A stretch of DNA of 64,000 bases from Tolypothrix sp. NIES-4075 (GTDB lineage: Bacteria; Cyanobacteriota; Cyanobacteriia; Cyanobacteriales; Nostocaceae). The notes below the pieces were generated by a model. It ran no database searches. It saw only the letters and a list, made by a program, of their open reading frames with translations, and was not told where the DNA came from. Numbering within the stretch: the stretch's first letter is position 1; each line of letters starts with the position of its first letter. Shown here one piece after another: positions 16,471 through 26,306 of the stretch. The stretch is taken from positions 310,001 through 374,000 of the forward strand of contig NZ_BDUC01000006.1 in the NCBI RefSeq assembly GCF_002218085.1, in the 5' to 3' direction. The translations under genes were made by a program, and so were the position numbers.

Positions 16471-18237
16471 TTACTTTTGACTTTTGACTATAGCAATTTT
16501 CCAGGTAAGCAGTTGTTTTTGAATCTCAGACATGGGATAAGCGGAATCTTCTTTACCTTTTTTTGCAACTACGATGCCTAAAAGTTGATTTTGCGAGTCA
16601 AGTACAGGACTGCCAGAATAACCGGGTTTGAGTGCAGCTTGAGATATTTTTAATCGCTGGTTTTCATAGCTGATTTGTCCTGATTCCACAGACCAAGATT
16701 TATCTTCTCCCCTTTGAGCAGAATGACCGATAATCCGAATGGGCATTGTTGGGTTGATCGCAGTTGAGGAGATGGGTAAGGGTTGAATGTCTTCTGGTAG
16801 TTTACCGCTAACTTCCAAAACAGCTAAATCGAGTTGTTCGTCTGTGGAAGTCATTTTGAACAGCTTGGCATCTCGCCGCATTCGCACTCGGTTGGATGGT
16901 GGTGAACTGAAAAATTCAACTTGAATATTTTGACCTTGTTCATAGCCATCAAAAATGACATGACGATTAGTGAGGATTAATGTCCGGTTGTCTTCTCGTT
17001 TAATTACTATACCAGTGCCGATCTCATTTCCCTGGCGTTCCCTGGTAGAAAACTTGGCAGTAATGAGTACCACAGAACGCTTAACGGGTAAAGTTGGATC
17101 ATCTTTAGGCAACCATTGGCGATCGTCTTCTACACTACCTAGTTTATTCTGTTGCTCTGTCCATAACTGCCGTGCTTCTCTATTGTTGTTACTGGCATAG
17201 ACATAATTTGGGTCAATCTCTTCTGCTTTGTCAAACTCTGTAATGGCTTCTTTTAGTTTCTCTTGCTCTTGGAACACTAAACCCAAGTTATTATGAGCAG
17301 CAGTATGAGCGGTGGTTGGAGTTCCAGAATTATTTTCTGGTAATGTTATAGCTTTTTGGAAGGCAGCAACTGCTACATCTAATTTCTTCTGCTCCCTCAG
17401 GGCAACACCGAGATTGTTGTAAGCTTCAGCATTGTTGGGGTTGAGTAGAATTGCTTTTTGCAAGGCAGCAACTGCTGCATCTACTTTCTTCTGGTCACTT
17501 AGGGCAACACCGAGATTGTTGTAAGCTTCAGCATCGTTGGGGTTGAGTAGAATTGCTTTTTGCAAGGCAGCAACTGCTGCATCTACTTTCTTCTGGTCAC
17601 TTAGGGCAATGCCGAGATTGTAGTAAGGATTAGCTAAGTTGGGGTTGAGTAGAATTGCTTTTTGCAAGGCAGCAACTGCTGCATCTAATTTCTTCTGCTC
17701 CCTCAGGACAATGCCGAGATTGTTGTAAGCTTCAACATCGTTAGGGTTGAGTAGAATTGCTTTTTGGTAGGCAGCAACTGCTGCATCTAATTTCTTCTGG
17801 TCACTTAGGACAATGCCGAGATTATAGTAAGCTGTAGCATAGTTGGGGTTGAGTAGAATTGCTTTTTGCAAGGCAGCAACTGCTGCATCTAATTTCTTCT
17901 GCTCCCTCAGAGCAATGCCGAGATTGTTGTAAGCTGTAGCATCGTTGGGGTTAAGTTGAATTGCTTTTTGGAAGGCGACAACTGCTGCATGTAATTTCTT
18001 CTGTTCACCCAGGGCAATGCCAAGCTCGGAGTAAGCAGTCGCATTATTTGGTTCAATTTGAATAATCTGGCGATATGTTGCCTCTGATTCTGAATATTTC
18101 CCCGCTTCTTGGGCAGCGTTGCCTTGTTGCAATAGCTGTTCTATATTGTTTTGAGCAACTACAAGCTGGGGTGTTGTAGTCAGAGATATAGTTAAAAATA
18201 AAGTAGTAAATATATGATTTCGCAAAACAATCCTCAA
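16471..18237 (-). CDS. Secreted TPR protein with trypsin-like serine protease domain
   Basis: 588 residues. A signal peptide (...TTTPQLVVAQ) is followed by about eight nearly identical 34-residue TPRs (AVAALQKAILLNPNDAEAYN). A C-terminal chymotrypsin-fold domain has catalytic His in LTNRHVIFDG, Asp in LDLAVLEV and Ser in PGYSGSPVL. It is likely periplasmic, with the TPRs recruiting partners. The TPR units are almost identical at DNA level, forming 102-bp tandem repeats that point to recent expansion or gene conversion. Confidence 0.85.
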   Translation of the reverse strand: MRIVLRNHIFTTLFLTISLTTTPQLVVAQNNIEQLLQQGNAAQEAGKYSESEATYRQIIQIEPNNATAYSELGIALGEQKKLHAAVVAFQKAIQLNPNDATAYNNLGIALREQKKLDAAVAALQKAILLNPNYATAYYNLGIVLSDQKKLDAAVAAYQKAILLNPNDVEAYNNLGIVLREQKKLDAAVAALQKAILLNPNLANPYYNLGIALSDQKKVDAAVAALQKAILLNPNDAEAYNNLGVALSDQKKVDAAVAALQKAILLNPNNAEAYNNLGVALREQKKLDVAVAAFQKAITLPENNSGTPTTAHTAAHNNLGLVFQEQEKLKEAITEFDKAEEIDPNYVYASNNNREARQLWTEQQNKLGSVEDDRQWLPKDDPTLPVKRSVVLITAKFSTRERQGNEIGTGIVIKREDNRTLILTNRHVIFDGYEQGQNIQVEFFSSPPSNRVRMRRDAKLFKMTSTDEQLDLAVLEVSGKLPEDIQPLPISSTAINPTMPIRIIGHSAQRGEDKSWSVESGQISYENQRLKISQAALKPGYSGSPVLDSQNQLLGIVVAKKGKEDSAYPMSEIQKQLLTWKIAIVKSQK

Positions 18238-18729
18238 AGCTTTTCAGATTTTATGCTTGAATCAAACCAGCATCATCATCATTAGACATCTCCAGAATTT
18301 AATTATGCATTACCGAAAATCCTTGTAGAGACGTAGCATTGCTACGTCTCTACGTCTTTTCTGGAGATGTCTTTTCTATAGCCGCGATTTCTAATCGCTA
18401 GGGCTTGATTTAGTTGCTTTTATTTCAGATAGTCGTAAATATACTTAAAAAGTTCCATTTTATAAGTCTATAGCATTTTATGCCTTTTCTTAATAGGACT
18501 TACGCACTTGTTACGAGAAAATAAGACTTAGAGATTGCTTCCTTGCGTCGCAATGACGGAAATAAGCGTAAGAAAATGTTTGAAAAGCGAATATAATTCG
18601 CTACTACACAGGCAAAGTCCGCGATTAGGCAGACTAACACAAACATCTTGGCTTTCCAACCCACGGAGGTGGGTTTTGTTTGTGTAGCCGCGATTTCCAA
18701 TCGCTTTTCAAACACCCTCTAAGTCCTGC
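18238..18729. other. Intergenic region with palindromes
   Basis: No gene. A perfect palindrome GTAGAGACGTAGCA-T-TGCTACGTCTCTAC lies at 18325-18353. An AGGACTTACGCA motif, matching the end of the MITE at 30032, lies near 18496. The remainder shows low-complexity repeat sequence. Confidence 0.65.
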
Positions 18730-20247
18730 TTAAGAGCGCTTAACTGGATTCATCCACGTTTCTAACCGACTAAACACTTGTGAAGAAAGCAGTGTCAAGC
18801 ATAAGTAAACTACTGCCACAGATGCATAAATTTCAAAGGCGCGATAGTTTTCGGCTACAATTAATTGCCCTTGACGGAACAATTCTTCAAAGCCGATAAC
18901 AGCGACTAAGCTAGTATCTTTGAGCAAACTAATAAATTCATTGCCCAAAGGTGGTAACATTCGTCGCAAAGCTTGGGGAAAAATCACATAGCGCATCGTT
19001 TCTGTTGAACTCAAACCTAGTGATTGTGCGGCTTCCGATTGTCCAATTTCAATTGATTGGATACCGGCACGGACGATTTCCGCAATGTAGGCAGCGCTAT
19101 TTAAACTTAATGCCATTACCGCAGCTGCTAGACGATTAAAGTTGAGAGGGAAACCAAGTTCTTGAGCGATCGCTGGTAATCCAAAGTAAATCATAAAAAT
19201 CTGCACAAGCATTGGCGTTCCCCGGAAAAAATCTATATACGCCCTCGCGAGCCAACGCACCGACGTAATATGAGAAAGGCGAATTATTCCAATTAAAGAA
19301 CCCCCAATTAAACCCAGCACTAAAGAAAATACTGTCAATTGCAGCGTTACTAATGCCCCCTGTAATAGAATGGGAAAATACCGCAAAATTACGCCAAATG
19401 AGGCAGATATTCCCGAGCCGCTAGCGCGTGTCTCATTTTGAAATGGTAATTTTAACGGTAACGCTGGCGGTTGTGCTTTAAACCATTTTTGGTATATTTG
19501 GGAATAAGTTCCATTTTGCAGCACCCTGTCTAAACCATCGTTTATTAGTTTTAGATTCGGCGAGTTTTTCGGTGTGGGAATGCCGTAATATTCTTCTGTC
19601 AGCAGTTGACTGACGACTTTAATTCCCTTGAGATTACCCGTATTAATCGCGTATAAAGTAACAGGCGCGTCATTAATTACTGCATCGACATTACCGTTGA
19701 CTAATTCTTGCAAAGCTAAAGGTGCAGAATCAAAGCTGCGAATTTGCGCTCCGGGAATTTCCTTAGCTTTTTTTCCACCCGTTGTGCCAATTTGTACGGC
19801 AATTTTTTTATTCTTTAGACTCTCAAAAGTAGTAATATCTTTATTGTTATCGCGGATAGCGATCGCTAACCCCGCCTTAAAATAAGGACGCGAAAAAGAA
19901 ACAGTCTTCGCTCGTTCCTCTGTAATCGTAAAAGAACTAATCGCCGCATCAACAGTTTGTGCTTGCAATGCGGGGATAATACCATCAAAAGGTAGACTTT
20001 GCCACTCAACTTTAAAGCTAGATGCCTGTGCGATCGCATTCATTAAATCAATCGAAAAACCTTGCGACTTACCCCCCTCCCCCTTAAACTCAAAAGGCGG
20101 AAAAGCAGGTTCATTTGCCACCCTTAAAATCTTCCCTTCATTACTCACATCATTATTGAAACTACAACCACCAAGCACCAACAGCAGACAACTCAAACTC
20201 ACAACCAAACTCAACCGCAGCCAAGCAACAACCCTCGAACAAACCAT
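18730..20247 (-). CDS. Amino-acid ABC transporter, fused substrate-binding protein and permease
   Basis: 505 residues. The signal peptide has a lipobox-like LLLVLGGC. Residues ~35-270 form a family-3 solute-binding domain (LRVANEPAFPPFEFKG, DAAISSFTITEERAKTVSFS, DAVINDAPV), and residues ~285-500 a HisM/GlnP-type permease (GGSLIGIIRLS, EIVRAGIQSIEIGQSEAAQSLG). Such fusions import glutamine or other polar or basic amino acids in cyanobacteria; the substrate is not determinable. The divergent ATPase gene at 20548 is the obvious partner. Confidence 0.9.
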   Translation of the reverse strand: MVCSRVVAWLRLSLVVSLSCLLLVLGGCSFNNDVSNEGKILRVANEPAFPPFEFKGEGGKSQGFSIDLMNAIAQASSFKVEWQSLPFDGIIPALQAQTVDAAISSFTITEERAKTVSFSRPYFKAGLAIAIRDNNKDITTFESLKNKKIAVQIGTTGGKKAKEIPGAQIRSFDSAPLALQELVNGNVDAVINDAPVTLYAINTGNLKGIKVVSQLLTEEYYGIPTPKNSPNLKLINDGLDRVLQNGTYSQIYQKWFKAQPPALPLKLPFQNETRASGSGISASFGVILRYFPILLQGALVTLQLTVFSLVLGLIGGSLIGIIRLSHITSVRWLARAYIDFFRGTPMLVQIFMIYFGLPAIAQELGFPLNFNRLAAAVMALSLNSAAYIAEIVRAGIQSIEIGQSEAAQSLGLSSTETMRYVIFPQALRRMLPPLGNEFISLLKDTSLVAVIGFEELFRQGQLIVAENYRAFEIYASVAVVYLCLTLLSSQVFSRLETWMNPVKRS

Positions 20248-20547
20248 ATTCTTCTCTCCCTTCTCTTCCTCTGTGTTCTCTGCTTCTCTGCGGTTCGTTA
20301 AATAAAATTAACTTTCATCAACAATCATCTAAACTTAAACCAGATTACCTGTAGTTGACATTTGTTCAGAAGGCAACCCACCCTTAAAAGAGTGGGATTG
20401 AAGCAATGACGTTTTATACCGTCCGTGCAAGCTGTCTTGTGTATAATTGTTTATTTGGACTGAAGCTCTAAACCCACAAAGTAAGTTTTTATTTATACTT
20501 TTTCTTTCCTTCTGCCATCTGCCCTCTGCCCTCTGCCTTTCTTTGTA
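20248..20547. promoter_or_regulatory. Divergent promoter region of the amino-acid transporter
   Basis: 300 bases separate the permease fusion from its ATPase. It contains a hairpin CCCACCCTTAAAAGAGTGGG (about 20379-20398) and low-complexity CTGCC repeats near the ATPase start. No clear regulator site was recognised. Confidence 0.4.
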
Positions 20548-21303
20548 ATGAATAATTCCATCCCCGCCATCACTTTTGACAACATCGAGAAAAACTTTGG
20601 TTCCCTCAAAGTTCTCAAAGGAATCAGCGGTAAAATCAACCGCTCAGAAGTTGTAGCAATTATTGGCTCCTCTGGTTGTGGTAAAAGTACTTTACTACGC
20701 TGCTTCAATCGTTTAGAAACAATTAACGCAGGGCATCTGACAGTCAACGGTATTGATCTACACAGTAAGAGTTTCAGTAATCGGCAACTGCGACAACTGC
20801 GAACGCAGGTAGGCATGGTTTTCCAGCAATTCAATTTGTTTCCCCATCTTTCAGTACTAGAAAATTTGACGCTGGCTCCGCGTAAAGTATTAGGTAAAAG
20901 ACCGAAAGAAAGCGCTCAACTAGCAGGTTTGTATCTAGAAAAAGTTGGGCTTTTTGACAAAGCGTCTGCATATCCCGAACAACTTTCAGGCGGACAAAAA
21001 CAACGAGTAGCGATCGCCCGTAGTTTGTGCATGAATCCTCAGATTATCCTATTTGATGAACCCACCAGCGCTTTAGATCCAGAACTTGTCGGTGAAGTAT
21101 TGCAAGTCATGCAGCAATTAGCAGCCGAAGGAATGACAATGGTAGTTGTCACCCATGAAATGCAGTTTGCGCGGGAAGCGGCGCATCGGGTAATATTTAT
21201 GGATCAAGGTATTGTCGCCGAACAAGGACCAGCTTATGAGGTCATCTCACATCCTCAAAGCACGAGGCTACGTACCTTCCTCAGTCGTCTCAACGCCGTT
21301 TAG
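20548..21303 (+). CDS. Amino-acid ABC transporter ATP-binding protein (GlnQ type)
   Basis: 251 residues, the cytoplasmic ATPase energising polar amino-acid uptake. Walker A GSSGCGKST, Q-loop MVFQQFNLFPH, signature LSGGQKQR, Walker B ILFDEPTSALD and H-loop VVTHEM are all intact. Length is normal for the family. Divergently transcribed from the fused binding protein/permease at 18730-20247. Confidence 0.9.
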   Translation: MNNSIPAITFDNIEKNFGSLKVLKGISGKINRSEVVAIIGSSGCGKSTLLRCFNRLETINAGHLTVNGIDLHSKSFSNRQLRQLRTQVGMVFQQFNLFPHLSVLENLTLAPRKVLGKRPKESAQLAGLYLEKVGLFDKASAYPEQLSGGQKQRVAIARSLCMNPQIILFDEPTSALDPELVGEVLQVMQQLAAEGMTMVVVTHEMQFAREAAHRVIFMDQGIVAEQGPAYEVISHPQSTRLRTFLSRLNAV

Positions 21304-21350
21304 AAATTAGCTATCCACGCTCCAACGCTCCTATTAACCACTAACATTTT

Positions 21351-21551
21351 TTAAAGATACTCCCGCAAAAAGTCAAAGGTGTCATCTTCCCAACACGGTT
21401 CGGGTATCACCCTCCGCAATTTACTATTAATATCAGCTTCAATTTCATCACCGTCTTCTCTGTCAAACAATTCTGCCATTGCTTTCCAATCACGTTCATT
21501 CATAGCCCTTAAGGGTAAAGCATATACCTCTGGATTTGTTGAATAATTCAC
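21351..21551 (-). CDS. Small hypothetical protein
   Basis: 66 residues from GTG 21551 (MNYSTNPEVYALPLRAMNER). The protein is acidic and soluble (LFDREDGDEIEADINSKLRR, PEPCWEDDTFDFLREYL), with no recognised domain. Codon use is plausible for a real gene. It converges with the ATPase gene. Confidence 0.5.
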   Translation of the reverse strand: MNYSTNPEVYALPLRAMNERDWKAMAELFDREDGDEIEADINSKLRRVIPEPCWEDDTFDFLREYL

Positions 21552-22174
21552 ATGAGTTGTTTTGGTTGACTTTTGCTTAAATATTAGTTGTCACGGCTTA
21601 CAAATAACACATTCTAGCTTTCACAACCGCAGCCCTACTCCAAAACCAAACATGGTATTATTTATCACGTAATTATAAATTTTATTTAAGGACAACCGGA
21701 AAAGTTTTACATCGGTTGCGAAAACTTGTTCAAACTTAATTGACCATTACCCATTCCCGATTGAATGAAAGCGATCGCCTGTGCATGATCAAGCGATCGC
21801 AAACGAGCATGTAAACCAGATGAACAATAGTACAAGAATACTATGTAACGCGATCGTTGTACAGTTTCCGCAACATCTTTTATTGAGAGTAACGATACTT
21901 CTTTAGAAAGACGTAATCATACTGTTGACTCCTTACGATTGTGACGGTTGGAAGTATCGAGCCAGTGCCGTGCAAAGAGAAGTCATGACTCAAAGGCTTT
22001 CTTTGTTCTTTGATTATGCTTTTGTTGCCGCAGGCATCGTTTCTTCGGAGGGTAAAGTTCTGTTGAGGAGCCAGTGCGTTGCGGTAAGACCAGCGAGAAA
22101 GGGAGGTTCCCTCCGTTGTAGCAACTGGCGTGCTTTCCAAGCGTGGAACACTCACATATAGCGTTTTAACAGTT
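21552..22174. other. Intergenic region with hairpin repeat
   Basis: No supported gene. Several GCGATCGC or near-HIP1 sites lie at 21770-21800. A structured repeat at 22070-22129 has GCCAGT...ACTGGC ends and an inner GGAGG/CCTCC stem, of a type common between cyanobacterial genes. Confidence 0.5.
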
Positions 22175-22978
22175 ATGGACAATTCATTAGCCCGACCCCT
22201 GGCTGTCGTGACAGGTGCATCTAACGGTATTGGCTACGAACTCGCCAAACAGTTTGCCCAAAACAACTTCGATCTCCTGGTTACAGCCACAGGACCTAGC
22301 ATCAACGAAGCAGCTCAAGCCTTTATTGAGCTGGGTGTCAAGGTAGAGACGGTGCAAGCCGATCTTGCCACCTATGATGGTGTGGAAATGCTCTACAACA
22401 AGATTAAGGCAACTAACCGACCCGTTGATGCGATCGCTATCAACGCGGGTGTCGGTGTTGGCGGCGATTTTGCCCGTGAAACTGACCTCAAGGACGAGCT
22501 TAATCTGATCAACCTGAACGTCGTGTCGTCTGTCCATCTCGCCAAACGGGTAGTGAAAGACATGGTTGAGCGCGGCAAAGGTCGCATTTTGTTCACGTCG
22601 TCCATCGCTGCCTTGATGCCCGGACCGTTTGAGGCGGTCTACGCAGCATCCAAAGCGTTTCTGCACTCGTTCTCAGAAGGATTACGCAACGAATTGAAGG
22701 ACACAGGTGTCACCGTCACCGCGCTGATGCCAGGACCCACCGAAACCAACTTCTTCCACCGTGCGGGGATGGACGATACCAAAGTGGGTACAGATAAAAA
22801 GGATGACCCAGCAGAAGTTGCAAAGCTTGGTTTCGAGGCACTGATGGCAGGTAAGGACGATATTATCGCAGGTTCCCTCAAAACGAAGCTTCAGGGCGCG
22901 GTAAGCAAGGTCTTGCCTGATACAGTCAATGCCGAACAGCACCGCAAGCTCAGTGAGCCAGGGTCAGCCAACAAGTAA
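22175..22978 (+). CDS. Short-chain dehydrogenase/reductase
   Basis: 267 residues from ATG 22175; the 15 residues read upstream lack a family match. It has a classical Rossmann NAD(P) motif TGASNGIGYELAKQ, NAG motif INAGVGVGG, catalytic Ser (FTSSIAALMPG) and YAASKAF (Tyr-x-x-x-Lys). The tail (PDTVNAEQHRKLSEPGSANK) resembles stress-associated SDRs. Substrate is unknown. Base composition is more G+C-rich than that of its neighbours. Confidence 0.85.
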   Translation: MDNSLARPLAVVTGASNGIGYELAKQFAQNNFDLLVTATGPSINEAAQAFIELGVKVETVQADLATYDGVEMLYNKIKATNRPVDAIAINAGVGVGGDFARETDLKDELNLINLNVVSSVHLAKRVVKDMVERGKGRILFTSSIAALMPGPFEAVYAASKAFLHSFSEGLRNELKDTGVTVTALMPGPTETNFFHRAGMDDTKVGTDKKDDPAEVAKLGFEALMAGKDDIIAGSLKTKLQGAVSKVLPDTVNAEQHRKLSEPGSANK

Positions 22979-23070
22979 TCCGCTTTTAGTAGCTGCCGGA
23001 GTTCCACACTTTCGCACCCTGGCAAATGTCGATCAAGCGATCGCTCTTTTATGTACGCAAGTTTAACTTG

Positions 23071-23745
23071 TCACGGATGCTCTGCTTCTATCAATTCCAC
23101 ATTAAATACTTCTGCAAAACATTTTGCCACACAAGAGCGTATTTCTTGACAAGTTATACCAGGAATGTATTGAGCTAAACTGCCTACAGGTTTATCAGCA
23201 ATGCCGCAAGGTACAATCCGCTCAAAGCCTGTCAGATCGGGACAAACGTTTAACGCAAAGCCATGCATAGTAATCCAACGGCTAACTTTAATGCCAATGG
23301 CGGCTACTTTCCGTCCTTCTAACCAAACACCCGTGAAACCGGGAACGCGATCGCCCTGCAAACCATAAATTGCCAGTACGCGAATTAATACCGATTCAAG
23401 TTGTCGCAAATACCAGTGCAAGTCTTTGCAATAACGTTGCAGATTTAAAATTGGATACCCTACCAATTGACCCGGACAATGGTAAGTAACTTCGCCGCCT
23501 CTTTCGATTCGATGCACATCGTAGGGGCTTTTGTCAATATTAAACTTGATAAATTCTGTTGTGGCTCCTTGTCCCAAAGTGTAGACGGGTGGATGCTCCA
23601 GCAAGATTAACACGTCATCGAGATTCGGGTTTGATGTGCGTTCATTTAAAAGCGATCGCTGCCACATTAAAGCATCTGAGTATGGCATCAATGCTTGGTT
23701 ATATACCAAACAACGGTTATATGCCTGAGGATTACTACGGATCAT
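23071..23745 (-). CDS. lipB: Lipoyl(octanoyl) transferase
   Basis: LipB moves octanoyl from acyl-carrier protein to lipoyl domains of 2-oxoacid dehydrogenases and GcvH. From ATG 23745 (MIRSNPQAYNRCLVYNQALM) the protein has 224 residues. Family motifs are EHPPVYTLGQGA, RGGEVTYHCPGQLVGYPI and ALNVCPDLTGFERIVPCGI, the last carrying the catalytic Cys. The upstream extension to 23790 is hydrophobic and probably not translated. Confidence 0.92.
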   Translation of the reverse strand: MIRSNPQAYNRCLVYNQALMPYSDALMWQRSLLNERTSNPNLDDVLILLEHPPVYTLGQGATTEFIKFNIDKSPYDVHRIERGGEVTYHCPGQLVGYPILNLQRYCKDLHWYLRQLESVLIRVLAIYGLQGDRVPGFTGVWLEGRKVAAIGIKVSRWITMHGFALNVCPDLTGFERIVPCGIADKPVGSLAQYIPGITCQEIRSCVAKCFAEVFNVELIEAEHP

Positions 23746-24057
23746 GCCAAAAATCAACTGATATAGGAAATAAAAAGTGCTTAAATACACAATGTAAAGT
23801 CAATAATTGTCAAGCTTTGCAAAGGATTTTAAAGGAAAGTCAAGGGTTTCTACTTTGGAAAATACAAAGTGCTAGCTTGAATATATAACCTCAATGGTGT
23901 TCGGAGGAATTTTCTGCAATAATCATCACGCCACGAAAAAAAAGAACGCTCTGTACGATTCTGTTCACAAATTATTCTGGCGTTAGTTGATAAACCTTAC
24001 TCTAATTTCCTTGCAAACAAACCAAATACACATCAAACATTGAGCGGGAGATATCAA
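23746..24057. promoter_or_regulatory. Divergent region lipB / lrtA
   Basis: About 310 bases with no gene. The lrtA leader lies here; GAGCGGGAGATATCAA before ATG 24058 provides a ribosome-binding site. lrtA mRNA in other cyanobacteria has a long light-sensitive 5' leader, which would fit this space. Confidence 0.5.
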
Positions 24058-24711
24058 ATGAAGCTTGTCATCCACGGCAAAAATATTGAAATCACCGATG
24101 GAATTCGGGAATATGTGCATCAAAAAATTGAAAAGGCAGCAAGTCATTTTCAAAACTTAACAAATGAAGTGGATGTTCACCTTAGCGTAGCTCGCAATCC
24201 CCGAAATAATACTAGACAATCGGCTGAAGTCACTATTTATGCAAATGGTAGCGTCATCCGTGCCGAGGAAAGCAGCGAGAACTTATACGCCAGTATTGAT
24301 TTAGTCGCAGATAAAATTGCCCGTCAACTGCGAAAATACAAAGAACGGCGTCAAGATAAGAAAACTAATGCTCAAATAACGATAGAAGGAGTAGTGCAAC
24401 CAGAGGTAGTTACAGATTTAATAGGCGATCGCACTCCGGAATTGCCCTCAGAAGTTGTTCGTACTAAATATTTTTCCATGCCGCCAATGACAGTTGCCGA
24501 AGCTTTAGAACAATTGCAACTGGTGGGACACGACTTTTATATGTTCCACAATAGCGAAACCGACGAAATTAATGTAATTTACGAACGCAATCACGGGGGT
24601 TATGGTGTGATTCATCCCCGTAATAATAACGGACACACCAACGGTAAAAACGGTAAGGCAAATTCTAATAATATCGTCATGCCGGAAAAGTCACACTTGC
24701 AAAAGTCGTAA
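24058..24711 (+). CDS. hpf: Ribosome hibernation promoting factor, long form (LrtA)
   Basis: 218 residues from ATG 24058 (MKLVIHGKNIEITDGIREYV). The N-terminal domain is the S30AE/YfiA fold that binds the 30S decoding region; the C-terminal domain (VRTKYFSMPPMTVAEALEQL, GHDFYMFHNSETDEINVIY) mediates 70S dimerisation in long HPFs. A charged linker joins them and an Asn/Gly-rich tail follows. The cyanobacterial orthologue is the light-repressed transcript product LrtA. Confidence 0.92.
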   Translation: MKLVIHGKNIEITDGIREYVHQKIEKAASHFQNLTNEVDVHLSVARNPRNNTRQSAEVTIYANGSVIRAEESSENLYASIDLVADKIARQLRKYKERRQDKKTNAQITIEGVVQPEVVTDLIGDRTPELPSEVVRTKYFSMPPMTVAEALEQLQLVGHDFYMFHNSETDEINVIYERNHGGYGVIHPRNNNGHTNGKNGKANSNNIVMPEKSHLQKS

Positions 24712-24716
24712 ACTTG

Positions 24717-24912
24717 TAGTAAGCGCAAAGAGCGCTGTTAGCAAAGCTTTCCTGCAGGGTAGCGCTTACTACGACTACACCCAAATATCAGAGGTGCAAT
24801 CGCCCCCAGAATAACGCATTTCATGGGCGCGAAGCGCAAAGAGCGCTTACTACGACTACACCCAAATATCAGAGGTGCAATCGCCCCCAGGATAACGCAT
24901 TTCATGGGCGCG
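24717..24912. repeat. Hairpin and tandem duplication of a gene 3' end
   Basis: A GTAGTAAGCGC...GCGCTTACTAC palindrome spans about 24717-24774. The ~75 bases from CGCTTACTACGACTACACCC through CATTTCATGGGCGCGA occur twice in tandem (about 24764-24836 and 24846-24914). The second copy is the end of the selenium-binding-protein gene; the first is an extra copy of its last ~17 codons. Confidence 0.85.
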
Positions 24913-26208
24913 AGAAGCACCTTTTGGTTCTTTACCAAAGTCAACGTAGAAGTTTTCGTTGATTTTCAATCCGCCATTTTCAGTGTCGCAGTCAATTTGC
25001 AACAAATATGAACCAGTTTTCGACAAGTCAGGATAAAACTGATTATCCCAAGTGCTAAATAAAGAATTTGTCACATAAAGCCGCTTACCATCAAGACTTA
25101 ACTGCAACATTTGCGGTCCGCCAGCTAATTTATTACCTTGAAAATCAGGGCTTTTACCTAGCAAACCACCGCACCAAATCTGCCCGACGAGTTTGGGATC
25201 GGAGGAATCACTGATATCATATTGGCGAATATCTCCATGCAGCCAGTTGGAGAAGTAAAGATAGCGATCGTCCATTGAAATCAAGATATCAGTAATCAAC
25301 GATGGTACGGGAATTTCCCAGCCGGAAACTTCCACCGATGGCACATCAATTACTTTCTCTACTTGCCAATTATCGTTCTTTTTGTACCAATGCCAAACAT
25401 TGCTGCTAAGTGCTGCACCGACAAAGCCATGAGTGCTATCAGGATGATGATGAAAGCGCACTTCTAAAGGAATTAATCCTTCTTCGCCTAAGTCTACACT
25501 TTGGATAATCTCGTGCTGCAACCAATCCCAGAAATGCAGCTGATGACCGTAGTTTCCATCTGTGACATCTTTGAGATTAAAGCCAGGATAATACGTTTTT
25601 GGTGCGCCCCACTCGCTACTTACCATGACGTTATGACGCGGTTGATACCAAAAGTCATAATTAAAGCGCATTTCCTTGGCTTTGTTTTCCCAGCGTCCAG
25701 CAATGTCAAAATTCTTATCCAGCAACAAAAAGCCTCCGGGTGCATTTCCCTCGCTGTCGCCCAGCATAGAAATCATGATATTACTATCTGCGAGGCAGTG
25801 TACTGTGTGGGGTGCTGTTAAGTTCGTTTTTGCTTTAATTTCTTCGGGTTCAATGACTTTGTGCAGTTTTGGTGCTTTCGGATCTGCTGTATCTACAATG
25901 TAAATTCGGCTAGACCGTTGACCGGGAATCACCATAAAGCGTCGCGATTTACTTGCATCCCCATGACAAGAACTACAAGCATTCCAGCCAAAGTGATGTA
26001 ACTCATCACCAATATAAGGCATTGGCAGACGATGAATAATCTGCGAATATGTTGGAGAATTGCGATCGACATCTACAGTTGCGAGATAATCTGGTTCCTC
26101 GATACCCGTACCCGTGTAGAGTGCAACTGTATACAGTATTTTTTCTGGTTCTGCCTTCATCGCTGCTTCTGGGGAAGCGTAACCTGGTCCGCAACAAGTT
26201 TGAGCCAT
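24856..26208 (-). CDS. Selenium-binding protein 56 family (methanethiol oxidase-like)
   Basis: 450 residues, a soluble seven-bladed propeller. Diagnostic features are the N-terminal TCCGPGYASP, FGWNACSSCHGD (metal/selenium-associated Cys), PHTVHCL, FHHHPDSTHGFVG and HEMRYPGGDCTSDIWV at the C-terminus. Characterised bacterial and human relatives oxidise methanethiol to H2S, formaldehyde and H2O2 with copper. That role is inferred here. Its 3' end has been duplicated downstream. Confidence 0.9.
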   Translation of the reverse strand: MAQTCCGPGYASPEAAMKAEPEKILYTVALYTGTGIEEPDYLATVDVDRNSPTYSQIIHRLPMPYIGDELHHFGWNACSSCHGDASKSRRFMVIPGQRSSRIYIVDTADPKAPKLHKVIEPEEIKAKTNLTAPHTVHCLADSNIMISMLGDSEGNAPGGFLLLDKNFDIAGRWENKAKEMRFNYDFWYQPRHNVMVSSEWGAPKTYYPGFNLKDVTDGNYGHQLHFWDWLQHEIIQSVDLGEEGLIPLEVRFHHHPDSTHGFVGAALSSNVWHWYKKNDNWQVEKVIDVPSVEVSGWEIPVPSLITDILISMDDRYLYFSNWLHGDIRQYDISDSSDPKLVGQIWCGGLLGKSPDFQGNKLAGGPQMLQLSLDGKRLYVTNSLFSTWDNQFYPDLSKTGSYLLQIDCDTENGGLKINENFYVDFGKEPKGASRAHEMRYPGGDCTSDIWV

Positions 26209-26306
26209 TTTTTTATACCTCCATATTCGTAAGTCAGCTTCAGCGTTGAGAATCGCACTAAAGTGCGTACTACGAGCTTATAATTTATGTTTATCTTATA
26301 TATAAA

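Noticed and set aside
20330..20420. NtcA-type GTA-N8-TAC site in the amino-acid transporter promoter
   Set aside because: GTA is present near 20351 but no TAC follows at the right spacing.
22187..22942. Several antisense ORFs opposite the SDR gene
   Set aside because: Shadows of a well-supported SDR; none has family motifs.
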